Assembly: GCF_000214375.1 (NCBI RefSeq)
Contig: NC_015578.1
Span: 2,666,001 to 2,730,000 of the forward strand
Length of the DNA: 64,000 nt
Origin: Treponema primitia ZAS-2
Lineage (GTDB): Bacteria > Spirochaetota > Spirochaetia > Treponematales > Breznakiellaceae
Reading direction: 5' to 3'
Shown one piece after another: positions 26,216 to 39,004 of the stretch. The stretch's first letter is position 1. The number at the start of each line of letters is the position of its first letter. The position numbers and the translations under genes were made by a program. The notes under the pieces were generated by a model that saw only the letters and a program-made list of their open reading frames with translations, was not told the origin of the DNA and ran no database searches.

Positions 26216-27931
26216 CTATTTATTCAGCTTAATATTCCATTTTGTAAGTACCGCATCACGCATCAACTGGTCGATTTTTTCCATCTCGTTACGGCTTGCA
26301 ACCGTGTCGCCGATTTCCAGGTATTGGTATCCTGCGTCCGCTTCGGGCCATACGGTCAGCCCCGGGCCGTTCGGATTACCGGTCTTAATAAAGTTCACCC
26401 AATAATTGCTCACGGTTTCCGCAAGCTCAAAGTCGTAAGCGGTCCAGGGACGTGCGGGGGGTACACCCTGCCTGAGGGTATCAAAGGCATACCACATTTC
26501 GCTTGAATGCCAGGCCCAAAAGTTCTTGACGTCACGAATGGTACCCGCTTCTTCGGGTCTGGAGGGGGTAAAGTGGCTGAATAAATAGCTGTAATAGGTT
26601 CCGGCGCTGGTTCCGTACACCTGTTTCATGTATGCGCCAAAGACCCTATTTACCATCAGACAGCGGCTGTAGGAACCGCCGATATTGACGTTGAGCCCAT
26701 AGGTCGCAAAGGTCCGAAAGGTATCAGCCGCATTCGCATCGGTTACCTTTACCAGGTTTTGGAAGTCGTATTGGTCGTACAGGGGTCCAAGACCTTTTTT
26801 GTAGGCGTCGTAGAATTCGGCGGAGGTCATCTTTAGAGCATCAATCGCTTCGCCAAGATTGGTACCGGAAAGGATATTGATACCCTTCCATTCGCCCGCA
26901 TCAACTGCATCGGCCATGATAGAATATTTGAGAGAATAGCCGTCATTTATCATATTCGTGGGAGTGTTGCTAACATAGTCGTCAGTATCCTTGCCCAGGA
27001 AAACCTTGAAGTCCATTGCGCGGAGCGATTCCAAGCTTGCATTCGTGTCGATACCGAGATGGGTAAGGTATTTCTGTCCGTCCGCTTCTCCCCCCGCCTG
27101 GTCCTTGAATACATCAAACCATTTTACACCGCTTTCAAGGATCATGTTTTTGATTCCATGCTGAGGCCCTGTGGCAAGTGGCGAACTGACAATCCCCGCA
27201 GCTTTGGTTGTACCGCCGGATTGACCGCCCAGGGTGATATTATTCGGGTCACCGCCAAAGGCCGCGATATTCGCTTTAACCCACGCCACGGCTTTGATCG
27301 TATCCATTAAGCCGTAGTTTCCGCTATGCCCCTGTTCTTTTGTCAACTGCGGCAGGGACATATAACCGAAAACGCCCAGACGCTGACCGACGGAGACCAC
27401 TATAACGCCTTTTTTTGCCAGGGTATCACCATCAAATTCGGGTTCATAGGACCAGCCATGACGTAGGCCGCCCCCATGAAACCATATGTACACCGGGCGT
27501 TTTTCATTTGAGGATTTCGCACCGGTGGTGATATTCACATACAGGCAGTCCTCACTAACCGGCGGAAATTCTCCCCAATTATAGAAATCCGTCTTCCAGG
27601 GCTCGGAACCGGCACCCTGATCCGCATACTGTGGAGAAATTGCCGCATAGGTATCACAGGCTCGTACCCCAGTCCAGGGTTTGGGATCCTGCGGAGCCTG
27701 CCACCGCAAATCCCCTACAGGAGGCGCCGCATAGGGAACGCCCTTGAATATGGTTACATCAGGATACAAAGCGCTTACCACGCCGCTAACACTGCCATAG
27801 GCAGTCTTGACTATACCAATACCGGTTCCCGCCGCCGTTCCGGTATCACTCGGCTCTGAGTTGCCCTTGGCAAACGCAAAGGTACCCACCGCTACGAGAA
27901 TTACACATGCGGTTAGCAATTTTTTCATCAT
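26216..27931 (-). CDS. exported type-B carboxylesterase
   Basis: A 572-residue alpha/beta hydrolase of the carboxylesterase type-B/para-nitrobenzyl esterase family. I start it at ATG 27931, giving a clean signal peptide (KKLLTACVILVAVGTFAFA), with GAGGAGG nearby; an in-frame ATG at 27982 would only add a charged leader. Motifs: FKGVPYAAPPVGDLRW, EDCLYVNI, the oxyanion-hole HGGG, nucleophile Ser238 in GGQSGG, and the probable catalytic His in WAWHSSEMWY. Active in the periplasm or outside, possibly on acetylated or phenolic esters of plant polysaccharide. It is a paralogue of the C-terminal domain of the 39-43.8 kb protein. Its own promoter lies at 27955-27982. Confidence 0.9.
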   Translation of the reverse strand: MMKKLLTACVILVAVGTFAFAKGNSEPSDTGTAAGTGIGIVKTAYGSVSGVVSALYPDVTIFKGVPYAAPPVGDLRWQAPQDPKPWTGVRACDTYAAISPQYADQGAGSEPWKTDFYNWGEFPPVSEDCLYVNITTGAKSSNEKRPVYIWFHGGGLRHGWSYEPEFDGDTLAKKGVIVVSVGQRLGVFGYMSLPQLTKEQGHSGNYGLMDTIKAVAWVKANIAAFGGDPNNITLGGQSGGTTKAAGIVSSPLATGPQHGIKNMILESGVKWFDVFKDQAGGEADGQKYLTHLGIDTNASLESLRAMDFKVFLGKDTDDYVSNTPTNMINDGYSLKYSIMADAVDAGEWKGINILSGTNLGEAIDALKMTSAEFYDAYKKGLGPLYDQYDFQNLVKVTDANAADTFRTFATYGLNVNIGGSYSRCLMVNRVFGAYMKQVYGTSAGTYYSYLFSHFTPSRPEEAGTIRDVKNFWAWHSSEMWYAFDTLRQGVPPARPWTAYDFELAETVSNYWVNFIKTGNPNGPGLTVWPEADAGYQYLEIGDTVASRNEMEKIDQLMRDAVLTKWNIKLNK

Positions 27932-27954
27932 TATACCATCCTCCTCTAGAATAT

Positions 27955-27982
27955 ATGTTACCATTTTCTCATCGTTTTTCAA
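27955..27982 (-). promoter_or_regulatory. promoter of the carboxylesterase gene
   Basis: On the minus strand TTGAAA (27982-27977) and TAACAT (27960-27955) with a 16-base spacer, followed by GAGGAGG and the ATG. Confidence 0.6.
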
Positions 27983-28113
27983 TTTCTGATACAGTAAAAT
28001 ATTTACTAAAAAGGGGAATAATCTATTCTGCGGGCATTATGTTCCCAAAAAGAGGAATATTTTGATATTCTTATTTTCCTCTAATATGGCTAGGGAATTA
28101 CCTTTTAATCTCC

Positions 28114-28236
28114 CTATTCCGTCAGAGCCCCTACGGCGGCGCCGAAAAGGCTGGCCTGTTCCACCGGAAATATCACATAGGACCTGGGCTTTCCGGCATT
28201 CAGCATGACATGTGGGTACACACCCTGCGGGTGCTG
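28114..28236 (-). pseudogene. truncated C-terminal coding remnant of unknown gene
   Basis: A 40-codon open frame ending in TAG reads as a plausible protein C-terminus (…KPRSYVIFPVEQASLFGAAVGALTE). It is cut on its 5' side by an in-frame TAG at 28237-28239, next to a stray 13-base piece of 5S rRNA at 28247. The GAAVGAL ending resembles the last helix of ROK or other sugar-kinase-like ATPases, but that is too short to assign. It looks like the tail of a gene severed by a rearrangement at the end of the rRNA operon. It has no evident start or ribosome-binding site. The remaining bases 27983-28113 show no gene. Confidence 0.45.
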
Positions 28237-28246
28237 CTACGGGGCG

Positions 28247-28296
28247 CCTACTTTCCCACGAAACATCATTCCAAAGCTGAGGGGTGGAAAAGTAGG
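28247..28296. repeat. scattered 5S rRNA 3'-end fragments (one direct, one inverted)
   Basis: The 20 bases at 28277-28296 match the reverse complement of 5S positions 28332-28351 at 19 of 20 sites. The 13 bases at 28247-28259 repeat 28332-28344 exactly in direct orientation. The two pieces can pair with each other as a 13-bp stem, and the inverted piece could pair with the 5S 3' half. Confidence 0.8.
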
Positions 28297-28312
28297 CATG
28301 GGGTCTAAAATA

Positions 28313-28436
<124 letters not shown>

Positions 28437-28474
28437 AATTAATTACATCGCTATGCGGGAACAGGGTATGTGGA

Positions 28475-28553
28475 CAAACACCCCTAGCGGGCTGTTTGCC
28501 GTGGAGTTTCCGGAACGGAAACTCCTTAAGGAAAACGCTGTAAGCGTTTTCCT
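28475..28553. repeat. tandem hairpins in the 23S-5S spacer
   Basis: Three hairpins in a row: an imperfect one at 28475-28498 (CAAACA/TGTTTG arms), a perfect 10-bp stem with loop GAA at 28503-28525, and a perfect 11-bp stem with loop GTA at 28529-28553. They lie inside the rRNA precursor between 23S and 5S. Confidence 0.8.
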
Positions 28554-28568
28554 CAGGAACAATAATAT

Positions 28569-31528
<2,960 letters not shown>

Positions 31529-31543
31529 ATATTATTGTTCCCG

Positions 31544-31625
31544 GGAACATATGCTTCCGCATATGTTCCTTTGAGTTTGGGCTCCGCCCAAACTCATTAA
31601 TTAAAAATCCCTCAGGATTTTTAAT
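31544..31625. repeat. three tandem perfect hairpins in the tRNA-Ala/23S spacer
   Basis: Perfect stems follow one another: 11 bp with loop TTCC at 31544-31569, 11 bp with loop TCC at 31572-31596, and 11 bp with loop CTCA at 31600-31625. Gaps between them are two or three bases. The arm sequences differ completely. They sit directly outside the pre-23S processing stem. Confidence 0.85.
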
Positions 31626-31664
31626 CCATACCCCTTCCCTATGTTGAGACCCTAAGGCCTCTTT

Positions 31665-31673
31665 CAAAGAACC
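31665..31673 (-). promoter_or_regulatory. boxA-like antitermination site before 23S
   Basis: Minus-strand GGTTCTTTG followed by AAA resembles the boxA consensus bound by NusB/S10. The same TTCTTTG core appears twice in the 16S leader. Confidence 0.55.
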
Positions 31674-31726
31674 TGCCGTTTTACAACGACTTTTCAGATA
31701 AAGATAACTTCTTATCCCTTATCTTT

Positions 31727-31800
31727 TGGAGATAAGGGGAATTGAACCCCTGACCTACGGCTTGCAAAGCCGCCGCTCTAGCCAGCTGAGCTATATCCCC
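31727..31800 (-). tRNA. tRNA-Ala (UGC)
   Basis: A 74-base cloverleaf in the 16S-23S spacer. Acceptor GGGGATA pairs with TATCTCC, followed by discriminator A; the D arm starts AGCTCAGCTGG, the anticodon loop is TTTGCAA (anticodon TGC), and the T arm is CAGGGGTTCAATTCCCCTT. The 3' CCA is not encoded. No tRNA-Ile accompanies it. Confidence 0.95.
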
Positions 31801-31998
31801 TTATCTGTATCCATATATGTTTCGTTCGATATAGGAACGTTACATTCAAAAAAAAGGGAAAGGGAGGAGGAAGAACGAAGAGGGATTGTGGGCCATACGG
31901 CCCGATTTGGGACAAGCGGCGGTTAGGCCGTCTGCCCCGCCGGAGCGCTCGCACTCCGACTGTGCGGGATTCTCAGAACCCCGCGCCCTTTCAGTGTG

Positions 31999-33541
<1,543 letters not shown>

Positions 33542-33775
33542 ATTTTCCAACGACCCGAAGGCCGCAAGAAATATCACTTTGAACCATGGCACACGGGCTC
33601 CCGTTTACCATGGCTGACAACGCCCTTCCGGACATTGTCGGTCCCTCTCTTATACGCTCACTTCTGCACCGCGGTTCCCCGCGATGCTTCTGCTGGCTGG
33701 GCAAGACTTCCGTCCTGCCCCGTTCTTCCCAACGGCAGGCTTCCGCCTACCGTCTTCTCCCCTTCCCTATATTGC

Positions 33776-33784
33776 CAAAGAACA
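33776..33784 (-). promoter_or_regulatory. boxA-like site in the 16S leader, proximal
   Basis: Minus-strand TGTTCTTTG followed by GCA, about 90 bases downstream of the inner rRNA promoter. Confidence 0.5.
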
Positions 33785-33870
33785 TGGGCCAAAAACGCCT
33801 TCCGGCAGTTTCACACCCTTACACCGCTCTGATGCCGCAAAAACGGCGGTCTTTTATGGCGGTGAAGCAG

Positions 33871-33900
33871 ACAGTACTACACTTGCCCGCTTTTCGTCAA
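33871..33900 (-). promoter_or_regulatory. rRNA promoter P2 (inner)
   Basis: Minus-strand TTGACG (33900-33895) and TACTGT (33876-33871), 18-base spacer. It would give a 16S leader of about 320 bases. The 33545-34150 stretch holds no gene: only leader, promoters and boxA-like sites. Confidence 0.55.
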
Positions 33901-34050
33901 GACCCTCAGGCCGATTTATTACGCACAAAATATTAATTTTGTGAAAATCCACGTTATGTTGTTTTTTTAAGCATCTCTCAAAACTCACCGAATAACCGGT
34001 GAACAATCTGCGGTAAAAAACTCTAAAAATCACCCAGATATGCTATCTTA

Positions 34051-34059
34051 CAAAGAACA
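34051..34059 (-). promoter_or_regulatory. boxA-like site in the 16S leader, distal
   Basis: Minus-strand TGTTCTTTG, 18 bases downstream of the predicted P1 start site, identical to the site at 33776. Confidence 0.5.
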
Positions 34060-34083
34060 ACCCTTTTTTAAGGGGCGAGGAAC

Positions 34084-34112
34084 ACAATACCACCCTTTTA
34101 AAATAAGTGCAA
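34084..34112 (-). promoter_or_regulatory. rRNA promoter P1 (outer)
   Basis: Minus-strand TTGCAC (34112-34107) and TATTGT (34089-34084) with an exact 17-base spacer, preceded by an A/T-rich run that could act as an UP element. A GC-rich CCTCGCCCC discriminator region follows the -10 box, as in stringently controlled promoters. Confidence 0.7.
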
Positions 34113-34153
34113 GCCCTTTTTTGATTTTTTTCGTGTTTTTTTGAAAATATTCC

Positions 34154-34537
34154 TCAGCCCTTCCGGTTCTGAATCTCATTCTCCCGCTTCTCAATGGCCG
34201 CCTTGACCGAGGCTATTTCGGCCAGTATGGCCTTGATCGCCGTGTCTTCCCGGGAAAGGGTTTCGGCGTCCTCTTCGGAAAGGCGCTTATAGGCTTCGGT
34301 CCCAAGCCGCCCGATGAGCTTCTGGGCCTGCCACTCGTATTGTTTGATTTCAAACTTGAGGACCCCGATCTCCCCCATTTCCTGGGCCTTGGCCCCCGCC
34401 TTGGAGGCAAATTCCTTGGAAGCCTGCAATCCCTTGCCACCCAGATCCTGGGCCACTTCCCCGGCTTTCAGGGCAAAATCCTTGGACGCATGGGCGCCCT
34501 GCTCAAACAGCTCCTTCATTCTATCGCCAAAAGTCAT
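34154..34537 (-). CDS. small helical, phasin-like protein of unknown function
   Basis: A 127-residue soluble protein with no signal peptide or membrane segment. The N-terminal half has an 11- to 15-residue amphipathic periodicity (KDFALKAGEVAQDLGGKG… KEFASKAGAKAQEMG), and the C-terminal half (residues 60-125) looks like a coiled coil rich in Glu and Lys. I start it at ATG 34537 because GGAGG lies upstream; an in-frame ATG at 34549 would fall on that site. It resembles phasins or apolipoprotein-like helical proteins only in pattern. Divergent from the H2-sensor gene. Function not inferred. Confidence 0.7.
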   Translation of the reverse strand: MTFGDRMKELFEQGAHASKDFALKAGEVAQDLGGKGLQASKEFASKAGAKAQEMGEIGVLKFEIKQYEWQAQKLIGRLGTEAYKRLSEEDAETLSREDTAIKAILAEIASVKAAIEKRENEIQNRKG

Positions 34538-34673
34538 CGGTTCCTCCATATAATGGTCTTTACTTTAAGGATACTACAATTAGGGCCCAGCGGGAAAGCT
34601 ATTTTTGCTTGGTTGCATTTTTTTGTACTATCTTCTAGTTTTAAGGCCTATTCTTATAAATTTGCGGGGATTT

Positions 34674-36755
34674 ATGGAAAACGTCACTATGCGGCCTATT
34701 ATCAAAGTTCTGGAAGACAAATGTATCAACTGCCACCGTTGTATCATGGTGTGCCCGGTCAAGATGTGCAACAACGGGTCCGGAGCCATTGTAGACCACC
34801 ACAGCGACCTCTGCATAGGCTGCGGGGAATGTATCACCGTCTGTTCCCATGGGGCGCGGATAGGGATCGATGACTTTGATGCATTTATGGCGGATCTGAA
34901 AAAGGGCGTCAAAATCGTCGCCATCGTGGCCCCGGCGGCGGCGGCCAGTTTTGAGGGCAAGTACCTGGAACTGAACGGGCTCCTGAAATCCCTGGGGGTC
35001 AAGGCGGTTTTTGACGTCAGTTTTGGGGCGGAACTCACGGTCAAGTCCTATCTGGACTATATGAAAAAGAAAAACCCCCTCACGGTTATTTCCCAGCCCT
35101 GCCCTACCCTGGTTTCCTTCATTGAAATGTACCGCCCCGAGCTCATCCCCTACCTGGCTCCGGCGGACAGCCCCATGATGCACATGATGAAGGCTATCAA
35201 GAAATATTATCCTCAATACGCGGACTGTAAGATCGCCGCCATAAGCCCCTGCTATTCCAAGCGGCGGGAATTTGACGCCTGCGGCATCGGGGACTACAAC
35301 GTCACCTTCAACTCCCTCCAAGATTGGCTGGACCGCACTAGGGATACCATCACCCATTACAAGGCGGAGGATTACGATAATCCTCCGGCGGAACGGGCGG
35401 TGCTGTTTTCATCCCCCGGGGGGCTCATGCGGACGGTCCAGCGCTATGACAAGGACATCAACAGCAAAACCCGGAAGATCGAAGGGTCCCCGGAGGTCTA
35501 CCATTACATGGCCTACCTTTCGGAGGCCATCAGAAAGTCCAACGGCCCGGTGTTCAAGCTCATCGACTGCCTGAACTGCGCCATGGGCTGCAACGGCGGG
35601 CCCGGCACGGGGAACCGGGGGAAGCACCTGGACGACGTGGAATACCTCATAGAACAGCGCCAGATGGAGACCCGGAAAAAATACCAGCCCAAAAACATCT
35701 TTCAGAAACTCTTTGCCCGGAACAAACTGGAAAAGCTACTGGACAAATACTGGGAGGAGGGCCTGTACAGCCGGTCCTACACCGACCGGTCAGCAATCTT
35801 CAAACAGATGGTCATCGACCCCGCCCCCCAGCAAATCCAGGCAGTCTTTACCAGGATGCACAAAACCGGCGACAGCGACATCCTCAACTGCGGCGCCTGC
35901 GGGTACCGGAACTGCGAGCAGATGGCGGTGGCCATCATCAACGGGTTGAATAAGATGGAAAACTGCCGGCACTATGTGGAGATTGAAAAAAGCCTGCAGA
36001 ACGAAGAAGCGGTCAAAAAACAGCTCAACACGGTCTACGATCACACCCTGGAGGAAATGAACAAAAACCTGGGAGGCATCAGCGCCTTGTCGGAAAACAT
36101 CGGCGAAACCGCGAACCACGTGCTTTCCTCCTCCACCGCCATCGAGCAGATGGTGGAGAACACCCGGTCCATCCACGAAACCCTGGAACAGAACGCCCAG
36201 ACCGTTCTTCAGCTCAACGAGTCCTCCACGGAGGGGAAGAACCGGCTGCACCACATCGCCGAACTGATAGCGGACGTCTCCGCCCAGTCCGACACCCTCA
36301 TCGAAGCCTGCAGCGTCATTGGTGACATAGCGGAGCAGACCAGCATCCTGGGGATGAACGCCGCCATTGAGGCGGCCCACGCCGGGGAAGCGGTAGGCAG
36401 AGGCTTTGCAGTAGTCGCCTCGGAAATCCGCAAACTCGCGGACATTTCCAACAAACAGGCCGCAGAAATCGCCGGCAGCCTGAAAAACATCAAGATACTC
36501 ATCGACAATTCCAAAGAATCCTCCGGCCATGCGGAACAGCAATTTGACACCATGGTAAGCCTCATCAACACCGTGAAGAACGAGGAGCTGCACATCAACA
36601 ACGCCATGGAGGTGCAGAGCAACGGGGGGAACCAGGTTATCCAGTCCCTGAACGAAATCAATAGCCTGATCCGCAAGGTTAAGGAAGAATCCGCCTCCCT
36701 CCTGTCCAGCAGCGAACTAATAATAGAAGATATCCGCGGCCTGAAGGCTATGTAG
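34674..36755 (+). CDS. soluble chemoreceptor with FeFe-hydrogenase-like sensor domain
   Basis: A 693-residue fusion. Order: two [4Fe-4S] ferredoxin motifs (CxxCxxCxxxC at 17-27 and 47-57), an iron-hydrogenase large-subunit-like domain (about 75-370), a CGACGYRNC Fe-S motif (near 405), then a methyl-accepting chemotaxis signalling domain with the hairpin [20 protein letters not shown]. The three H-cluster loops are changed: SQPCPTL for [16 protein letters not shown] for MPCxxKxxE, and [14 protein letters not shown] for the third. No membrane segment follows the chosen ATG (GGGG upstream). Probably a cytoplasmic redox or H2 sensor feeding CheA. It could instead sense redox state without binding H2. 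Confidence 0.85.
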   Translation: MENVTMRPIIKVLEDKCINCHRCIMVCPVKMCNNGSGAIVDHHSDLCIGCGECITVCSHGARIGIDDFDAFMADLKKGVKIVAIVAPAAAASFEGKYLELNGLLKSLGVKAVFDVSFGAELTVKSYLDYMKKKNPLTVISQPCPTLVSFIEMYRPELIPYLAPADSPMMHMMKAIKKYYPQYADCKIAAISPCYSKRREFDACGIGDYNVTFNSLQDWLDRTRDTITHYKAEDYDNPPAERAVLFSSPGGLMRTVQRYDKDINSKTRKIEGSPEVYHYMAYLSEAIRKSNGPVFKLIDCLNCAMGCNGGPGTGNRGKHLDDVEYLIEQRQMETRKKYQPKNIFQKLFARNKLEKLLDKYWEEGLYSRSYTDRSAIFKQMVIDPAPQQIQAVFTRMHKTGDSDILNCGACGYRNCEQMAVAIINGLNKMENCRHYVEIEKSLQNEEAVKKQLNTVYDHTLEEMNKNLGGISALSENIGETANHVLSSSTAIEQMVENTRSIHETLEQNAQTVLQLNESSTEGKNRLHHIAELIADVSAQSDTLIEACSVIGDIAEQTSILGMNAAIEAAHAGEAVGRGFAVVASEIRKLADISNKQAAEIAGSLKNIKILIDNSKESSGHAEQQFDTMVSLINTVKNEELHINNAMEVQSNGGNQVIQSLNEINSLIRKVKEESASLLSSSELIIEDIRGLKAM

Positions 36756-36756
36756 G

Positions 36757-36809
36757 GCAAGTTCCCGTAGGGAACTTGCTTGGAGTTTCGGCAGCGCCAA
36801 AACTCCAAG
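36757..36809. repeat. two tandem hairpins between the chemoreceptor and EF-G genes
   Basis: A perfect 10-bp stem with loop GTA (36757-36779) is followed immediately by a second stem, 10 bp plus a C-A mismatch and 3 bp more around loop AGC (36779-36809). They begin two bases after the chemoreceptor stop. Neither is followed by a T-run. Confidence 0.8.
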
Positions 36810-36895
36810 GCGAAGGCTTGCGGAAGATATGGCGCCAAGCACGGGAATTGCCCCGGCGACCTTCTTTCGGGTACAATCGGTACAGGAGTCCCCCT

Positions 36896-38938
36896 ATGCT
36901 TAAATTTATGCGCAATATCGGCATCATGGCCCATATCGACGCCGGAAAGACCACTACCACCGAACGGATCCTCTACTACACCGGCAAAAGCCATAAAATT
37001 GGCGAGGTGGACGATGGCGAAGCTATCATGGACTGGATGGAACAGGAGCAGGAGCGGGGTATCACCATCCAGAGCGCCGCCACTACCACCTACTGGCAGC
37101 GGAACGGGACCCAGTTTCAGATAAATATCATCGATACCCCGGGGCACGTGGACTTTACCGCCGAGGTGGAGCGGTCCCTGCGGGTGCTGGACGGGGCGGT
37201 GGCGATTTTTGACGCGGTCCGGGGGGTGGAGCCCCAGACCGAGACGGTGTGGCGACAGGCGGAGCATTACAAGGTGCCCTGCATCGGCTATGTGAACAAG
37301 ATGGACCGGGTGGGGGCGGATTTTTTCCGGGTCCTGGAGGATGTAGCGGCCAAGCTGGGGGCCAAAACCGTGGCGGTCCAAATCCCCATTGGCACGGAAA
37401 GCAGCTTTGAGGGGGTTATCGACCTCCTGGAGATGCGGGAAATCCGCTGGGACGCCGGCACCGAGGGGGAAACCCTGGTCCCCTCCCCTATCGCGGCGGA
37501 GCGGCAGGCCCTGGCGGCGGAATGGCGGGAAAAGCTCATCGATGCCCTGTCTGCGGTTTCGGACCCTATCACGGAAAAGTACCTTGCCGGGGAGGAGATT
37601 CCCGCGGAGCTTATCCGGGGGGAACTGCGCCGGGCGACATTGGACCGAACCCTGCTCCCCATACTTGCCGGGGCTTCCCGGCGCAATATGGGGGTCCAGC
37701 CGCTGATCGACGCGGTGGTGGATTACCTGCCCGCGCCGGACGAGGTGAAGCCTGCTTTGGGGCACCACCTGAAAAAGGAAGAGGATATCCAGGTCCCCTG
37801 CGATCCCGCAGGGCTGCCCCTGGGGCTGGTTTTTAAGATACAGAACGATAAGGAGGCCGGGGGCCTCTGTTATGTGCGCATGTACTCCGGGTCCCTCAAG
37901 CCTGGGGCCGCGGTGTTCAATGTGGGCAAAAAGAAGCGGGAACGGGCAAACCGGATCCTCAGGATGCACTCCAACAAGTCGGAGCCCATAGACGAATTGA
38001 GCGCCGGGGACATCGGGGTGATCATCGGGATGAAGCTGGCCCAGACCGGGGATACCGTGGGCAGCGAGGGCTGGCCGGTGGTGCTGGAGAAGATGCAGTT
38101 TCCTGAACCGGTCATCTCGGTTTCCATTGAGCCCCGAACCATGTCGGAGCTGGACAAGCTGCGGGAAATCCTGGCCCTGCTTTCCCGGGAGGACCCCACC
38201 TTTACCACCCGGGACAACCCGGAGACCGGGCAGCTCATCATTTCCGGCATGGGGGAACTTCACCTGGACGTGCTGGTCACCCGAATCACCAAGGAATACA
38301 AACTCGTCGCCCATATCGGGAACCCCCAGGTTACCTACCGGGAGTCCATCACAAAAACTGTGGAACGGGAAGAGAGGTTCTCCAAACTGATAGCGGGCAA
38401 AGAAAACGCAGCAATACTGCGCTTTAAGGTAGAGCCCCTGCCATCAGGCTCCGGCAACCGCTACACCAATGCTGCAAAAAAACGGGATGCCCCGGACAGT
38501 ATCTTTGACGCAGTGGACCGGGGGGTTAACGGGGCTTTTTCGTCGGGGCTGGTCCTGGGCTATCCCTGCACCGATGTGGGGGTTACCCTGCAGGAAATGG
38601 AATACTCGGAGCTCACCGCCTCAGAATTCGCCTTTGAGGCCTGCGCCAACCACGGGGTCTACGAGGCTTGCCTGGAAGGGAACCCCATACTGCTAGAGCC
38701 TATCATGGCGGTGGATTTGGTGTCCCCGAAAGAATTTGTGGGGGAAGTGATGAGCCTGGTTACCCAGCGGGGAGGCCAGGTGTTAAGCATGGATTCCAAG
38801 CTTTCAGGGGACGAGGTGAAGGCCCTGGCCCCCATGGCGAAGATGTTCGGCTTCATGACCGCCCTCCGCTCGGTGAGCCAAGGAAGGGCTTCATTCACCA
38901 TGCTGTTTTCACATTTCGAGAAGAAGTCGGAGCGGTAA
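36896..38938 (+). CDS. EF-G paralogue (translation elongation/recycling GTPase)
   Basis: A 680-residue GTPase of the EF-G family. The chosen ATG at 36896 follows CAGGAG; upstream in-frame codons read through the hairpins and are not coding. G domain motifs: AHIDAGKTTTT (G1), GITIQSAA (G2), DTPGH (G3), NKMD (G4). Domains II, III (ISGMGELHLDV), IV and V are complete. Spirochaetes commonly carry two EF-Gs, one for translocation and one for ribosome recycling; the DWMEQEQERGITIQ effector region and lack of neighbouring rpsL/rpsG suggest the second, non-str-operon copy, but which role it has is inference. It converges on the large esterase gene over a bidirectional terminator. Confidence 0.88.
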   Translation: MLKFMRNIGIMAHIDAGKTTTTERILYYTGKSHKIGEVDDGEAIMDWMEQEQERGITIQSAATTTYWQRNGTQFQINIIDTPGHVDFTAEVERSLRVLDGAVAIFDAVRGVEPQTETVWRQAEHYKVPCIGYVNKMDRVGADFFRVLEDVAAKLGAKTVAVQIPIGTESSFEGVIDLLEMREIRWDAGTEGETLVPSPIAAERQALAAEWREKLIDALSAVSDPITEKYLAGEEIPAELIRGELRRATLDRTLLPILAGASRRNMGVQPLIDAVVDYLPAPDEVKPALGHHLKKEEDIQVPCDPAGLPLGLVFKIQNDKEAGGLCYVRMYSGSLKPGAAVFNVGKKKRERANRILRMHSNKSEPIDELSAGDIGVIIGMKLAQTGDTVGSEGWPVVLEKMQFPEPVISVSIEPRTMSELDKLREILALLSREDPTFTTRDNPETGQLIISGMGELHLDVLVTRITKEYKLVAHIGNPQVTYRESITKTVEREERFSKLIAGKENAAILRFKVEPLPSGSGNRYTNAAKKRDAPDSIFDAVDRGVNGAFSSGLVLGYPCTDVGVTLQEMEYSELTASEFAFEACANHGVYEACLEGNPILLEPIMAVDLVSPKEFVGEVMSLVTQRGGQVLSMDSKLSGDEVKALAPMAKMFGFMTALRSVSQGRASFTMLFSHFEKKSER

Positions 38939-38960
38939 ATAAACACTGCGACTGAAGAAG

Positions 38961-38995
38961 AAAAGGGCTGCCGGGTTATTTCCGACAGCCCTTTT
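38961..38995. terminator. bidirectional terminator between convergent genes
   Basis: AAAAGGGCTGCCGG (38961-38974) and CCGACAGCCCTTTT (38982-38995) form a 14-bp stem with one mismatch and a 7-base loop, with A and T tracts on both strands. It serves EF-G on the plus strand and the large esterase on the minus strand. Confidence 0.85.
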
Positions 38996-39004
38996 CAGGT
39001 CAGC

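Noticed and set aside
36209-38314. A 701-codon minus-strand frame opposite EF-G and the chemoreceptor
   Set aside because: It is antisense to two well-supported genes, spans both, and its translation is low in secondary-structure signal; it reflects GC-biased third positions.
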